Of a stretch of DNA of 64,000 nucleotides, positions 44,093-53,596 are shown in pieces. This stretch comes from Phyllobacterium chamaecytisi (GTDB lineage Bacteria; Pseudomonadota; Alphaproteobacteria; Rhizobiales; Rhizobiaceae). Every line of letters begins with the position of its first letter. The stretch's first letter is position 1. The position numbers were made by a program, and so were the translations under genes. The notes below the pieces were generated by a model that did not search any database, was not told where the DNA came from, and was given only the letters and a program-made list of their open reading frames with translations. Location of the stretch: contig NZ_JAIQWW010000007.1 of assembly GCF_020164455.1 (NCBI RefSeq), positions 1 through 64,000 of the forward strand, read 5' to 3'.

Positions 44093-45208
44093 ATGAGCGA
44101 CGAATCCGATGCAGGACAGCGGAAACCCGACGAGACGAGCGAACGGCCCTTGCGCCGCGGCTGGACTACAGGTGCTTGTGCAACCGCTGCGACCAAGGCG
44201 GCATTGATCGCGTTGATCACAGGCGAATTTCCCGATCCCGTAGCGATCATTCTGCCTAAGGGCGAAGTTCCACACTTCCAGCTGGCGATCGAATCGATCG
44301 GCGATGGTTATGCAATGGCAGGCATCGTCAAAGATGCCGGCGATGATCCCGATGTCACGCATGGTGCCACGATAATCTCGACGGTGTTTCCCGCACCGCC
44401 CGGAAGCGGCATACAGTTTGTCGCAGGCGAAGGCGTTGGCACGGTCACCCTGCCAGGCTTGCCGATTCCTCCCGGAGAAGCGGCAATCAATCCCGTTCCT
44501 CGCGAAATGATGAGCCGGATTTGTGAGGAAATCTGTGCGCAGTATGATCTTCCAGCAGATATCGTCATCACAATCTCTGTGCCTGAGGGCGAAGAGTTGG
44601 CCAAGAAAACCTGGAACCCGCGCCTCGGCATTGTCGGCGGTATTTCGATACTGGGAACCACTGGCATCGTTCACCCCTTCTCTTGCGCGGCTTGGATACA
44701 CTCGATCCACCGCGGCATTGATGTATCACGTGCAGCAGGTCTCAAGCATGTTCTCGCCGCAACCGGATCCACCTCCGAGGATGCGGCGCAAGCCATTTAT
44801 CATCTGCCGGAGATTGCGCTTCTTGACATGGGCGATTTCGCCGGCGGTTTGCTGAAATACCTGCGCGTTCATCCAATCGATCGGCTGACAATCGCCGGCG
44901 GCTTTGCAAAGCTGACAAAACTGGCACAGGGCGCGCTCGATCTTCACTCTGGTCGCAGCCAGGTCAGCATGACTTTTCTTGCTGATGAAGCTGAAAAGCT
45001 GGGGCTCGATCCAAGTGTGAGGGAGCGGATTCTGAATGCCAACACTGCGCAGGAAGTGCTTGAATTGACACAATCTATGGGAATTGATCTCGCCAGTCTT
45101 ATTGCCACACGGGCCCGGCAAACAGCTCTTGCCACACTCAAGGGCGCCCCGGTCGAAGTAGAGGTCATCGTTACCGATCGCAAGGGTACAGTTCTCTCCC
45201 GTGTCTAA
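44093..45208 (+). CDS. cbiD: Cobalt-precorrin-5B C1-methyltransferase CbiD
   Basis: A methyltransferase of about 371 residues. The hallmark RRGWTTGACATAATKAA (about residues 19-35) opens the CbiD domain; PGEAAINPVPREMM and GILGTTGIV-like text (here SILGTTGIVHPFS) follow. CbiD is usual in early-cobalt pathways, but many Hyphomicrobiales combine it with the late-cobalt CobNST route seen here. The frame extends to 44057, but family members start at the MSDES-like position chosen. It overlaps cobK by 8 bases. Confidence 0.9.
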   Translation: MSDESDAGQRKPDETSERPLRRGWTTGACATAATKAALIALITGEFPDPVAIILPKGEVPHFQLAIESIGDGYAMAGIVKDAGDDPDVTHGATIISTVFPAPPGSGIQFVAGEGVGTVTLPGLPIPPGEAAINPVPREMMSRICEEICAQYDLPADIVITISVPEGEELAKKTWNPRLGIVGGISILGTTGIVHPFSCAAWIHSIHRGIDVSRAAGLKHVLAATGSTSEDAAQAIYHLPEIALLDMGDFAGGLLKYLRVHPIDRLTIAGGFAKLTKLAQGALDLHSGRSQVSMTFLADEAEKLGLDPSVRERILNANTAQEVLELTQSMGIDLASLIATRARQTALATLKGAPVEVEVIVTDRKGTVLSRV

Positions 45209-45947
45209 TGGTCCAATTCTCATTCTGGGTGGCACTGCCGAGGCATCAAAACTCGCGTCTCGTCTCGCCGCGCAGGGTCACCGCGTGATTTCATCTTTGG
45301 CGGGACGTACGCTTAATCCGGCAACACTCAAGGGCGAAGTTCGTATCGGCGGTTTTGGTGGTGCAAGAGGCCTGATTGCGTATATCGTGAAACAGGAAAT
45401 ATCTCTGCTCATCGACGCAACACACCCTTTCGCAACGCAGATCTCCGACAATGCCATCCTTGCAGCAGCTTCAACGAAAACGCCTTTCGTTCGGCTGGAG
45501 CGCCCCGCTTGGCACACCAAACCTGGCGATAGCTGGTCGATTGTGGCTTCACTTGAAGACGCGGTTTCTCTCATCCCCGCAAAGGCACGTGTGCTGCTCG
45601 CGCTTGGACGACAACACATCGCACCATTTTCCCGTCGCGGCGACGTGCATTTTGTCGTGCGAATGATAGATCCACCTGAAGCGCCGCTTGATCTCGTGGA
45701 TTTCGAACTGGAATTGTCGAAGCCTGGCAAAGTTGATGACGAGACTGCTTTCCTGACGACGAAACGCCTCACGCATATCGTTTGCCGCAATTCCGGCGGG
45801 ACCGCGTCCTACACCAAGATCAAAGCGGCGCGCGATCTCGGCATTCCTGTGATCATGATTGATCGTCCCCATCGCCCCAGCACCCATAGTGTGGCCGATA
45901 TCGAAAGCGTCATTCTATTTGTTGATAAACTTTTTGGCTCAGTCTGA
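45201..45947 (+). CDS. cobK: Precorrin-6A reductase CobK
   Basis: An NADPH-dependent reductase of 248 residues acting on the corrin ring. It starts with GTG inside the cbiD end and has ILILGGTAEASKLASRLAAQGHRVISSLAGRT at the N-terminus, GGFGGARGL (about residue 51) and LLIDATHPFATQIS (about 73), the CobK/CbiJ signature. Its 3' end overlaps that of convergent cobM by 9 bases. Confidence 0.93.
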   Translation: MSNGPILILGGTAEASKLASRLAAQGHRVISSLAGRTLNPATLKGEVRIGGFGGARGLIAYIVKQEISLLIDATHPFATQISDNAILAAASTKTPFVRLERPAWHTKPGDSWSIVASLEDAVSLIPAKARVLLALGRQHIAPFSRRGDVHFVVRMIDPPEAPLDLVDFELELSKPGKVDDETAFLTTKRLTHIVCRNSGGTASYTKIKAARDLGIPVIMIDRPHRPSTHSVADIESVILFVDKLFGSV

Positions 45948-46700
45948 ACGCCTACGCAGCGAGTGCGTGTGGCCCTTGTGATAAAGAGCCGAATCCCGAA
46001 AAGTATCTGCCGCTAGACCGCGCCCAACAAAAACCATCGCTGAACGAGTCAAGCCTGACATCTTTACCTTGCCGGCAATATCGGCAAGGGTTCCGTGAAT
46101 AAATTGTTCGTCCGGCCAGCCCACGCGATAGGCAACAATGACAGGACAATCAACGCCATAAAGCGGGGTAAGTTCCGTTTCGATACGAGCCAGATTGCGG
46201 ATCGAAAGGTGGATAACCAGCGTCGCACCCGATTTCCCAAGAGTTGCCAGATCTTCGCCTTCCGGCATAGAGGATGATTTTATCGAAGTACGCGTCAGGA
46301 TGATCGTCTGGCATACTTCCGGAACGGTAAGCTCTTTCTTCAGGGCGGCAGCAGCCGCTGCAAATGCCGGGACGCCGGGCGTCACATCATAGTGGATACC
46401 CAATGCATCGAGGCGCCGCATCTGCTCTGCCACCGCACCGTATATCGACGGATCGCCGGAATGAACCCGCGCCACATCCTTGCCTTCCGCGTGGGCCTTC
46501 TCGAACTCCGCAATGATCTCATCGAGCGTGAGCGACGATGTATCGACCACGCGCGCGTTTTCGGGCACTTCCGCGACCATCTCCACTGGAACCAATGATC
46601 CTGCATACAAACAGACTGGACACGATTGAATCAGTTTTAATCCGCGGACAGTAATAAGGTCGGGGGCCCCGGGGCCTGCTCCAATAAAATGGACCGTCAT
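45939..46700 (-). CDS. cobM: Precorrin-4 C11-methyltransferase CobM
   Basis: A SAM-dependent corrin methyltransferase of 253 residues. Family text: VHFIGAGPGAPDLITVRGLKLI at the start, CLYAGSLVP (about residue 31), RVHSGDPSIYGAVAEQMRRLD (about 78) and YDVTPGVPAFAAAAAALKKELT (about 99). It is last in the riboswitch-led unit, 3 bases after cobE. Confidence 0.94.
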   Translation of the reverse strand: MTVHFIGAGPGAPDLITVRGLKLIQSCPVCLYAGSLVPVEMVAEVPENARVVDTSSLTLDEIIAEFEKAHAEGKDVARVHSGDPSIYGAVAEQMRRLDALGIHYDVTPGVPAFAAAAAALKKELTVPEVCQTIILTRTSIKSSSMPEGEDLATLGKSGATLVIHLSIRNLARIETELTPLYGVDCPVIVAYRVGWPDEQFIHGTLADIAGKVKMSGLTRSAMVFVGRGLAADTFRDSALYHKGHTHSLRRRSD

Positions 46701-46703
46701 TTT

Positions 46704-47096
46704 TTATCTCTTTGTTACAGCCAATGCTGCTGTGGCATGAGCCGATTTTGTTTTTCCAACGACCAATACGCCTGTCGGTCCAACACCTGCAAGCGCGGCG
46801 GCTTCAGCCACGCCGTGACATCCCATCAGTGCAAAAACGCGATCGGACGGGTTCAGCAAACTCGGTGTCTGTTCTTCCAGAATGGAAGCACTGAAGTAGC
46901 CAACGGGGCGGTTGAATTTCCACGCCACATCTACAATTGCTGGCTCGCCACGTCGCAAGTCTATCGAATGTATGCCGCTTAGATTCGATGGCTCAATGGC
47001 CGCGTTTTGCAAGACCTTGTTGACGAGGTCGAAGAGCTCGTCGGGCGCACATCCCCGTTCGCACCCCACCCCCAGCGCATAGATTGACGAAATCAT
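46704..47096 (-). CDS. cobE: Cobalamin biosynthesis protein CobE
   Basis: A 130-residue member of the CbiG C-terminal/CobE family: YALGVGCERGCAPDELFDLV at the start and HGVAEAAALAGVGPTGVLVVGKTKSAHATAALA at the end (about residues 93-125). CobE is needed for aerobic B12 synthesis but has no settled reaction. Its start overlaps the TerB-like gene by ATGA. Confidence 0.9.
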   Translation of the reverse strand: MISSIYALGVGCERGCAPDELFDLVNKVLQNAAIEPSNLSGIHSIDLRRGEPAIVDVAWKFNRPVGYFSASILEEQTPSLLNPSDRVFALMGCHGVAEAAALAGVGPTGVLVVGKTKSAHATAALAVTKR

Positions 47097-47524
47097 ACGT
47101 GCTTCTTGTGCAATTCTTCCGGTGTCACGCCCAAAAGATCGGCCGTCTTGCGGATCAGATTGGCTTCCTTGGCATCCAATTCATCGTCGGCATTCGCAAT
47201 CGCCAAAAGATGGCGCAGCAACTGAACCTTACGTTCAAACGACACGTCCGCAAAGGCCAGCGCGGCTTGGGTACTTGTGGTCTCGTAACCGAAGTCCTTG
47301 AGGTATTCAGCGACTTCTCCGAACTCCTCAGGCGAAATTCCGAAATCATTCGAAGCGACACGCAGAATCGCGCCATATTCGGCTTTATCAGTCTTTCCAT
47401 CCGCCAATGCTATGTGCAGCAGCAGCAAAAGTTCTGCTGTCAACACCGGGTCATCGGCAACCTTCTGCACCGCACTTTTCGTACCCAGAAATGTCGCAAT
47501 CCGATCAAAAATGCTTTCGCTCAT
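47093..47524 (-). CDS. TerB-family protein inside the cobalamin operon
   Basis: A 143-residue protein with the all-helical TerB/DjlA-like fold pattern: LTAELLLLLHIALADGKTDKAEYGAIL (about residues 28-54) and LLRHLLAIANADDELDAKEANLIRKTADLLGVTPEEL (about 101-137), with acidic ADGK and ADDE positions that often bind metal. The family was named for tellurite resistance, but its role is unclear. It overlaps cobE by 4 bases and follows cobO by 88 bases, so it is probably co-transcribed. A metal-related function is possible. Confidence 0.82.
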   Translation of the reverse strand: MSESIFDRIATFLGTKSAVQKVADDPVLTAELLLLLHIALADGKTDKAEYGAILRVASNDFGISPEEFGEVAEYLKDFGYETTSTQAALAFADVSFERKVQLLRHLLAIANADDELDAKEANLIRKTADLLGVTPEELHKKHV

Positions 47525-47612
47525 TTTACCCCCAAATTGTCTCTACTGATTGATTGCAGTACAGACAGCCGAATTCAAGTAGCGAAAACGCCTCAGGCCA
47601 GCATCTACAAAA

Positions 47613-48251
47613 TTAAAATTCGATGCCCTTTTGAGCCTTGATGCCCGATCGGAACGGATGCTTGATCATTTCCATCTCGGTGACAAGATCCGCAAACTCG
47701 ATGAGCTCATCCTTGGCGTTACGGCCAGTGATGATCACATGTTTCATATGCGGCTTCTGCTTCAGAACTTCGATGATTTCATCGACCGGTAGATAGTCAT
47801 AACGCAGGGCAATGTTCAGTTCGTCGCAGAGCACCAACTCGGTTTCGTCGTCGAGGATCATCATCTTGGCCTGTTCCCACGCATCGCGCGCCATGGCGAT
47901 ATCGCGGGCACGATCCTGCGTTTCCCACGTAAATCCCTCGCCCATGGCGGAAATCGTCACCTGCTCGGGGAATTTCTCCAGAACCCAACGTTCGCCCGTA
48001 TCCCATGATCCCTTGACGAACTGGACGACGCCGATCTTCATGCCATGGCCGAGCGCCCGGAACACAACGCCGAAGCCGGCCGTGGATTTGCCTTTTCCTT
48101 TACCCGTATTGACGATCACCAGACCTTTTTCGTCGGTCTTTGTTGCCAGAATTTTGTCGCGCACCGCTTTCTTCTTGCGCATCTTGTCGGCGTGCCGCTC
48201 ATTGATTTCCGCTTCGGTCAAATTCTGCAATTTTTGTGACTTTTCAGCCAT
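47613..48251 (-). CDS. cobO: Cob(I)yrinic acid a,c-diamide adenosyltransferase CobO
   Basis: A BtuR/CobA-type ATP:corrinoid adenosyltransferase of 212 residues that attaches the upper 5'-deoxyadenosyl ligand. The P-loop VNTGKGKGKSTAGFGVVFRALGHG lies near residue 47, followed by VVQFVKGSWDTGER and LVLCDELNIALRYDYLP (about 138). It sits between cobN and the TerB-like gene. Confidence 0.95.
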   Translation of the reverse strand: MAEKSQKLQNLTEAEINERHADKMRKKKAVRDKILATKTDEKGLVIVNTGKGKGKSTAGFGVVFRALGHGMKIGVVQFVKGSWDTGERWVLEKFPEQVTISAMGEGFTWETQDRARDIAMARDAWEQAKMMILDDETELVLCDELNIALRYDYLPVDEIIEVLKQKPHMKHVIITGRNAKDELIEFADLVTEMEMIKHPFRSGIKAQKGIEF

Positions 48252-48277
48252 TTGGCTTTCCCTTCCGAATCAAATTA

Positions 48278-51200
48278 TCAAGCGGCAAGTTTGCTTAAAT
48301 CGTAGCGCGCCGAGTTGGAACGCGGCCTCCAGAAGTCGCGCGTGACCGCCTGTTCCAACTTTTCCGCAATATCACGCAAGGCATGCGGGTTCTTCTCGGC
48401 CAGAAAATTCCGCACGTCTTCGTCTACCAGAAATGCCTGATAGACGGCTTCAAAATGGTGGTTGCCGACAGCGCCGGTGGTAGCCGCGAAGGCAAAAAGA
48501 TAATCCACGGTCGCCGCCATCTCGAATGCGCCCTTATAGCCATGGCGCATCACGCCAGTAATCCATTTCGGGTTGGTCACGCGGCCACGAACCGTACGGG
48601 CGATTTCTTCTTCAAGCGTGCGGATAACGGGTTTTTCCGGACGTGAATGGTCATTGTGGTAGATGGCAGGGCGCTCGCCCGAGACAAGTTCCACCGCCGC
48701 CGACATACCGCCTTCGAACTGGTAGTAATCGTCGGAATCGAGCAGATCGTGCTCGCGGTTGTCCTGATTTTGCACGACGGCGTTGACGTCCCGCAGCCGT
48801 TCTTCGAGCAAGCCCCGCTCAGCATTGCCCTCGACGCCCGCACCATAGGCATAGCCGCCCCAGACGAGCCAAGCTTCGGCCAGATCGTCGCGCTTTGTCC
48901 AGTCGTTTTCGTCCATGAGTGCTTGCAGGCCAGCACCATAGGCACCCGGCTTGGAGCCGAATACGCGAAAACCGGCGCGTTGTCTGGCCAGCTTTTCTTC
49001 TGTGCCTTCTCCAATGAGCCGCGCCTGCTCGCTGCGCATGCGTGCGGCGATAGGATTATCCTCGGCATCTTCATCCAAAGCGCCCACTGCCCGCACTGCC
49101 GTGTCGAACAGCGCTATCTGGTCTGGAAATGCATCACGGAAGAACCCCGAAATTCTCAAGGTTACATCGACGCGTGGGCGACCAAGCATGGCGGTCGGGA
49201 TGATTTCGTAACCGGTAACCCGGCGCGAGGCCATATCCCACACCGGCTTGACACCGATCAGTGCCAGCGCTTGCGCAATATCGTCGCCGCCGGTGCGCAT
49301 ATTCGACGTGCCCCAGGCCGTAAGGCCGAATGAGGTCGGCCATTCGCCATGATCCTGCGTGTAGCGTCGGATCAGAAGCTCGGCGGATTTTTGTCCGAGT
49401 TCCCATGCGGCAGGCGTTGGTACGGCGCGGGTATCGACAGAAAAGAAGTTTCGCCCTGTCGGCAAGACATCCGGGCGCCCGCGAGTTGGTGCTCCCGACG
49501 GCCCCGGCGCAACGAAACGTCCGTTCAGCGCCGCCAGCAACGCATTCATCTCGGCATCGCCGCAAGCGGTAACAGCAGAACGCAAGTTGGTGCGGATGCC
49601 GTCAAGTACGGCAATTGTCGCTACCCAATCCGGAGGGCAGTCCACCTCTCCGGCCACCAATTTGGCGGCCAGCAGCTCGACACGTTCGACGGTATCGCCG
49701 GCGATGCGCCAAGGCTCATCCGAAATAGCTTGCAAGATATCGGGGCGAGGCCCGTCCCATGGCTTGGCCATCTCACAATCCAGCGGGTCGAAGCCCTCCA
49801 GCCCAAGATCGAGCGCAATCGCCCGCTGCAGGCTCTGATCGGCGCCATGGCTGGCTCCGCGTGGCACGCGCGCCAGCGCAACCACGAGATCGGTCAGCAG
49901 ACGCCCTTCCGGCGATCGTCCAAAAACATGCAGGCCATCGCGGATTTGCATTTCCTTCAAATCGCAAAGATACGCATCGAGTTTCTGCAGAGCGAGATCG
50001 TCCGGGTCATGATCGTGAATGCCGGCATCGCTATCGAGCCCGATATCGCGCACCAGATCGAGGATTTGCGCCTTAAGACGCACAAGACGGCGCGGATCGA
50101 CGCCGGATGCCTCGTAATATTCGTCCACCAGCGCTTCGAGGTCTTTGAGCGGACCATAGCTCTCGGCGCGGGTGAGCGGCGGCGTCAGATGATCGATGAT
50201 GACGGCCGAAGAGCGGCGCTTGGCCTGGGTCCCCTCACCCGGATCATTGACGATGAAGGGATAAATATGCGGGATCGGGCCAAGCACTGCTTCCGGGCAG
50301 CAGTTTTCCGACAGCGCTAGAGATTTACCCGGCAGCCATTCGAGATTGCCGTGCTTGCCGACATGCACAATGGCGTGTGCGCCATAGACCTCGCGCAGAT
50401 AGGCGTAGAACGCGAGATAGCCATGCGGCGGCACAAGGTCAGGCGAATGGTAGGTTTCTTTCGGATCGATGTTATAGCCGCGCGCCGGCTGAATGCCGAC
50501 GAGCGTTTTGCCGAAGCGCGCCAACGGCAGGGCGAACGTCTCGGCATGCTCCATGAAGTACGGATCGGCCTCCGGCTGCCCCCAGCGCGAGGTAACAACG
50601 TCTTGAATCGATTGCGGAAGCTTTTCGAAGAAGCTTCTGTATTGATTCAAGGAAATGGTTTCGCGGATTTCCCGTCCATCGAGGGCTGCGTTGGTCGGGC
50701 CCGCCATCATATGATTGATCAGCGCGTCGCCGTCGGTTGGTACGCTGGCAACCGGATAGCCCTGCTCGCGCATCGCATGCAGGATATGCCAGGTACCCGC
50801 AGGCGTATCCAAACCCACACCATTGCCAAGCCGGCCGTCGCGATTAGGATAGTTGGCCATGATCAGCGCAACACGGCGCGAAGCAGTCTTCGCAGCACGA
50901 AGCCGCGCCCAGTTGGCTGCCAGCGCCACAACGAACTCAACGCGATTGGCCAATGGCTCGTGCGTTACGATATTGGCTTGGGTGCTCTCGTCATAGTGCC
51001 GTGCGGATTTGAATGACACGGCGCGCGAAAGGACACGTCCGTCGACCTCCGGTAGTGCCACATTCATTGCTAGGTCGCGGGCTGACAATCCCTGATCGGA
51101 GCCGCGCCATTGTTCGATGCTTGATCCGGAAAAGATGACCTGCAGCACCACGGCGCCGTCGTGTTCGAGCACGGTAGCTTTGCGTGCGCTGCCCGGCGCG

Positions 51201-52006
51201 GAAACGGCAAAGCCAGTCGAATTGAGCACGACAGAAGGCGGCGCCTCGGCGAAAATGCTCTCTAGCGTCGCCACAGACACCGGATCTTTCAGGCTGGAAA
51301 CGAACACCGGTAAAGGGTTGAGCCCCTTGGCTTTCAGCGCATCGATCAAAGCTTCGACCGGCTGTGTCTGCCCGCTCTGCACCAGTGCGCGGTAAAAACA
51401 GATGGCAACGACCGATGCATTATCCTGCCATTGTCCACGCAATTCTTCCAGCGATGGCGCGGCGCTGCCCGGCCACCACAACCCGGCTTTCAAAAGCGGC
51501 GCTGCTTCCTGCGGCTTATCCTTGCCGTCGATCAGTGATCCACAATAATCGAGGAAACGTAGGGCGTTCTGCGCGCCACCCTCCAGCAGATAGTGCCAGA
51601 GCGCATCGCGATCCTGTCGTGAAATCGTGGAAAACCGGTCCAGCCCCGGGTCCGGCTTATCGTCACCTGGCAGCACCGCAAGCTGTACCTTGTGATTGAT
51701 CGCGCAAGCATGCAACGCTTCCAGCCCGTAAGGCCAATAGCTTTCGCCGCCGATAATCCGCACAACAATAAGCTTTGCGTGACGCGCTGTGCGCTCGACA
51801 TAAGCATCAACGGACATGGGATGCGCCAGGGCCATCATATTGGCAAGACGTAACGATACGACGTCGTTTTGTCGCCGGGCAGAGCTAAGGCTTGCCAGTT
51901 CCGTATCGGCAGCGGAAAGAAACAACACATCTCCCGGCGTCTGGCCAAGGTCTATGGCCTCGGCGCCTTCAGCGATCGTGCCTTTCTGGGCAAGCAGGAG
52001 ATGCAT
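48278..52006 (-). CDS. cobN: Cobaltochelatase subunit CobN
   Basis: The 1242-residue large subunit of aerobic cobaltochelatase, which inserts cobalt into hydrogenobyrinic acid a,c-diamide with CobS and CobT (not in this window). The BchH/CobN layout is visible: FFEKLPQSIQDVVTSRWGQPEADPYF (about residue 465), AIVHVGKHGNLEWLPGKSLALS (about 545), ERGLLEERLRDVNAVVQNQDNREHDLLDSDDYYQFEGGM (about 1070) and GYKGAFEMAATVDYLFAFAATTGAV near the end. Length is normal. Confidence 0.96.
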   Translation of the reverse strand: MHLLLAQKGTIAEGAEAIDLGQTPGDVLFLSAADTELASLSSARRQNDVVSLRLANMMALAHPMSVDAYVERTARHAKLIVVRIIGGESYWPYGLEALHACAINHKVQLAVLPGDDKPDPGLDRFSTISRQDRDALWHYLLEGGAQNALRFLDYCGSLIDGKDKPQEAAPLLKAGLWWPGSAAPSLEELRGQWQDNASVVAICFYRALVQSGQTQPVEALIDALKAKGLNPLPVFVSSLKDPVSVATLESIFAEAPPSVVLNSTGFAVSAPGSARKATVLEHDGAVVLQVIFSGSSIEQWRGSDQGLSARDLAMNVALPEVDGRVLSRAVSFKSARHYDESTQANIVTHEPLANRVEFVVALAANWARLRAAKTASRRVALIMANYPNRDGRLGNGVGLDTPAGTWHILHAMREQGYPVASVPTDGDALINHMMAGPTNAALDGREIRETISLNQYRSFFEKLPQSIQDVVTSRWGQPEADPYFMEHAETFALPLARFGKTLVGIQPARGYNIDPKETYHSPDLVPPHGYLAFYAYLREVYGAHAIVHVGKHGNLEWLPGKSLALSENCCPEAVLGPIPHIYPFIVNDPGEGTQAKRRSSAVIIDHLTPPLTRAESYGPLKDLEALVDEYYEASGVDPRRLVRLKAQILDLVRDIGLDSDAGIHDHDPDDLALQKLDAYLCDLKEMQIRDGLHVFGRSPEGRLLTDLVVALARVPRGASHGADQSLQRAIALDLGLEGFDPLDCEMAKPWDGPRPDILQAISDEPWRIAGDTVERVELLAAKLVAGEVDCPPDWVATIAVLDGIRTNLRSAVTACGDAEMNALLAALNGRFVAPGPSGAPTRGRPDVLPTGRNFFSVDTRAVPTPAAWELGQKSAELLIRRYTQDHGEWPTSFGLTAWGTSNMRTGGDDIAQALALIGVKPVWDMASRRVTGYEIIPTAMLGRPRVDVTLRISGFFRDAFPDQIALFDTAVRAVGALDEDAEDNPIAARMRSEQARLIGEGTEEKLARQRAGFRVFGSKPGAYGAGLQALMDENDWTKRDDLAEAWLVWGGYAYGAGVEGNAERGLLEERLRDVNAVVQNQDNREHDLLDSDDYYQFEGGMSAAVELVSGERPAIYHNDHSRPEKPVIRTLEEEIARTVRGRVTNPKWITGVMRHGYKGAFEMAATVDYLFAFAATTGAVGNHHFEAVYQAFLVDEDVRNFLAEKNPHALRDIAEKLEQAVTRDFWRPRSNSARYDLSKLAA

Positions 52007-52017
52007 TCAGTTTCCTA

Positions 52018-53070
52018 TCAGGCCGCGGCAGCGTTCATTGCCGTTGAGATGGCCGCCGTATCGATATCGTGCAAACCAATCACGACGAGCCGCGTCTGAC
52101 GCTCTTCGCCGGGGTTCCAACTGCGATCGAAGTAATATTCGATACGTGAACCGACGGCCTGAATTACCAGACGCATCGGCTTGCCGGGAACATCGACGAA
52201 GCCTTTGAGCCGCAAGACGTCATGATCGGCAATCACTGCTTTGAGCTTTTCGACAAATGATTTCGGCTCCACCACTGGACCAAGTCCGACGACGAAGCTC
52301 TCGAACTCATCATGATCGTGCGCTTCGCCTGCCGCATGCTCCATCTCGTGATGCGACTGGCGATTGGCGATGTCTTCCTCGGTGCCGACACCAAGGCCGA
52401 GCAGCAATTCATTGCTAAGCTTGCCGTAGCTTGCCGAAACCATATTCAGCGAGCGCGAGGAGCGGCTCTGCACATGGCTGCGAACACTCGTCAGCTCGGC
52501 ATCGCTGATAAGATCGGACTTGTTGAGGATGATTAGATCGGCAGCACGGATCTGGTCTTCGAACAGCTCTTCCAGCGGACTGTCATGATCAAGCGATTCA
52601 TCCTGTTCGCGTTGCGCGTCGACCTTGTCATGATCGTCGGCAAAACGTCCCTCCGAAACCGCGGCTGCGTCAATGACAGTCACCACACCATCGACAGTCA
52701 CTTGTGTCTTGATCTCCGGCCAATTGAACGCGGCAACCAGTGGCTGCGGCAGGGCCAACCCCGAGGTCTCGATGACGATGTGATCGAAGCGATCCGGCCG
52801 ATCCAAAAGCTTGGTCATGGTCGGAATGAAATCATCGGCAACGGTGCAGCAGATGCAGCCATTGTTCAGTTCGATCATATCCTCGTCGCGGCACGCCTCG
52901 ATCCCACAACCTTTGAGCAGGTTGCCGTCAACGCCAAGATCGCCAAATTCGTTGATGATCAACGCAATGCGCTTGCCGTTGGCATTTTCAAGGAGGTTGC
53001 GGATCATCGTCGTTTTTCCAGAACCGAGAAAGCCGGTGATGACGGTTGCCGGAATCTTTTGACCCTGCAT
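52018..53070 (-). CDS. cobW: Cobalamin-associated GTPase CobW
   Basis: A G3E-family GTPase of 350 residues thought to deliver cobalt to CobN. It shows Walker A TGFLGSGKTTMI (about residue 12), the metal-binding GCICCTV (C-x-C-C, about 72), ETSGLALPQPL (about 100), NKSDL (about 182) and a His-rich stretch HHEMEHAAGEAHDHDE (about 240), which fits a metallochaperone. It lies directly ahead of cobN, 11 bases away. Confidence 0.94.
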   Translation of the reverse strand: MQGQKIPATVITGFLGSGKTTMIRNLLENANGKRIALIINEFGDLGVDGNLLKGCGIEACRDEDMIELNNGCICCTVADDFIPTMTKLLDRPDRFDHIVIETSGLALPQPLVAAFNWPEIKTQVTVDGVVTVIDAAAVSEGRFADDHDKVDAQREQDESLDHDSPLEELFEDQIRAADLIILNKSDLISDAELTSVRSHVQSRSSRSLNMVSASYGKLSNELLLGLGVGTEEDIANRQSHHEMEHAAGEAHDHDEFESFVVGLGPVVEPKSFVEKLKAVIADHDVLRLKGFVDVPGKPMRLVIQAVGSRIEYYFDRSWNPGEERQTRLVVIGLHDIDTAAISTAMNAAAA

Positions 53071-53074
53071 GGTG

Positions 53075-53596
53075 TTATCCCTTCATTTTGAGCGGCAGTC
53101 CTGCTGCCACGAAATAGACCTGAGCCGCAGTAGCAGCCACGGCTTGATGGAGCCGGCCTGCATGGTCGCGAAAGTCGCGCGCCATGCGGTTTTCCGGCAC
53201 GATGCCGAGGCCGACCTCATTGGAGACGAGCACCACGGCACCTTTGAATGTGGGCAGCACCGCAACAAGCCGCGCTGTCTCTGTTTCGATATCTTTCTCA
53301 GACATCATCAGGTTGGTGAGCCACAAGGTCAGACAATCGACAAGAACAGCACGGTTGCCGGTGCACTCTCTTTGCAGCACACCGACCAGATCAAGTGGTT
53401 CTTCAATGGTTGTCCAGGAGCCGCCGCGCCGTTGCTTGTGCTGCGCTATTCTCTCTGACATTTCATCGTCCCATGCTCTGCCAGTAGCAAGATAGACCGC
53501 ATCCATACCAGACGCTTCGATCAACCCCTCTGCAAAAGAGGATTTACCGGAACGCGCGCCGCCCAAAACAAAGGTTGCTCTGCGTTCCAGTTGCAT
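53075..53596 (-). CDS. cobP: Adenosylcobinamide kinase/guanylyltransferase CobP
   Basis: A bifunctional enzyme of 173 residues that phosphorylates adenosylcobinamide and transfers GMP to it. P-loop [17 protein letters not shown] (about residue 8), [23 protein letters not shown] (about 33) and [28 protein letters not shown] (about 122) are CobP/CobU signatures. I place the start at 53596, overlapping the cbtA stop by one base (TGATG), because the longer frame adds unlike residues. Confidence 0.94.
   Translation of the reverse strand: MQLERRATFVLGGARSGKSSFAEGLIEASGMDAVYLATGRAWDDEMSERIAQHKQRRGGSWTTIEEPLDLVGVLQRECTGNRAVLVDCLTLWLTNLMMSEKDIETETARLVAVLPTFKGAVVLVSNEVGLGIVPENRMARDFRDHAGRLHQAVAATAAQVYFVAAGLPLKMKG

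Noticed and set aside
49349-50320. 323-codon plus-strand frame inside cobN
   Set aside because: cobN is continuous and full length on the other strand; the plus frame is explained by GC-rich codon bias.
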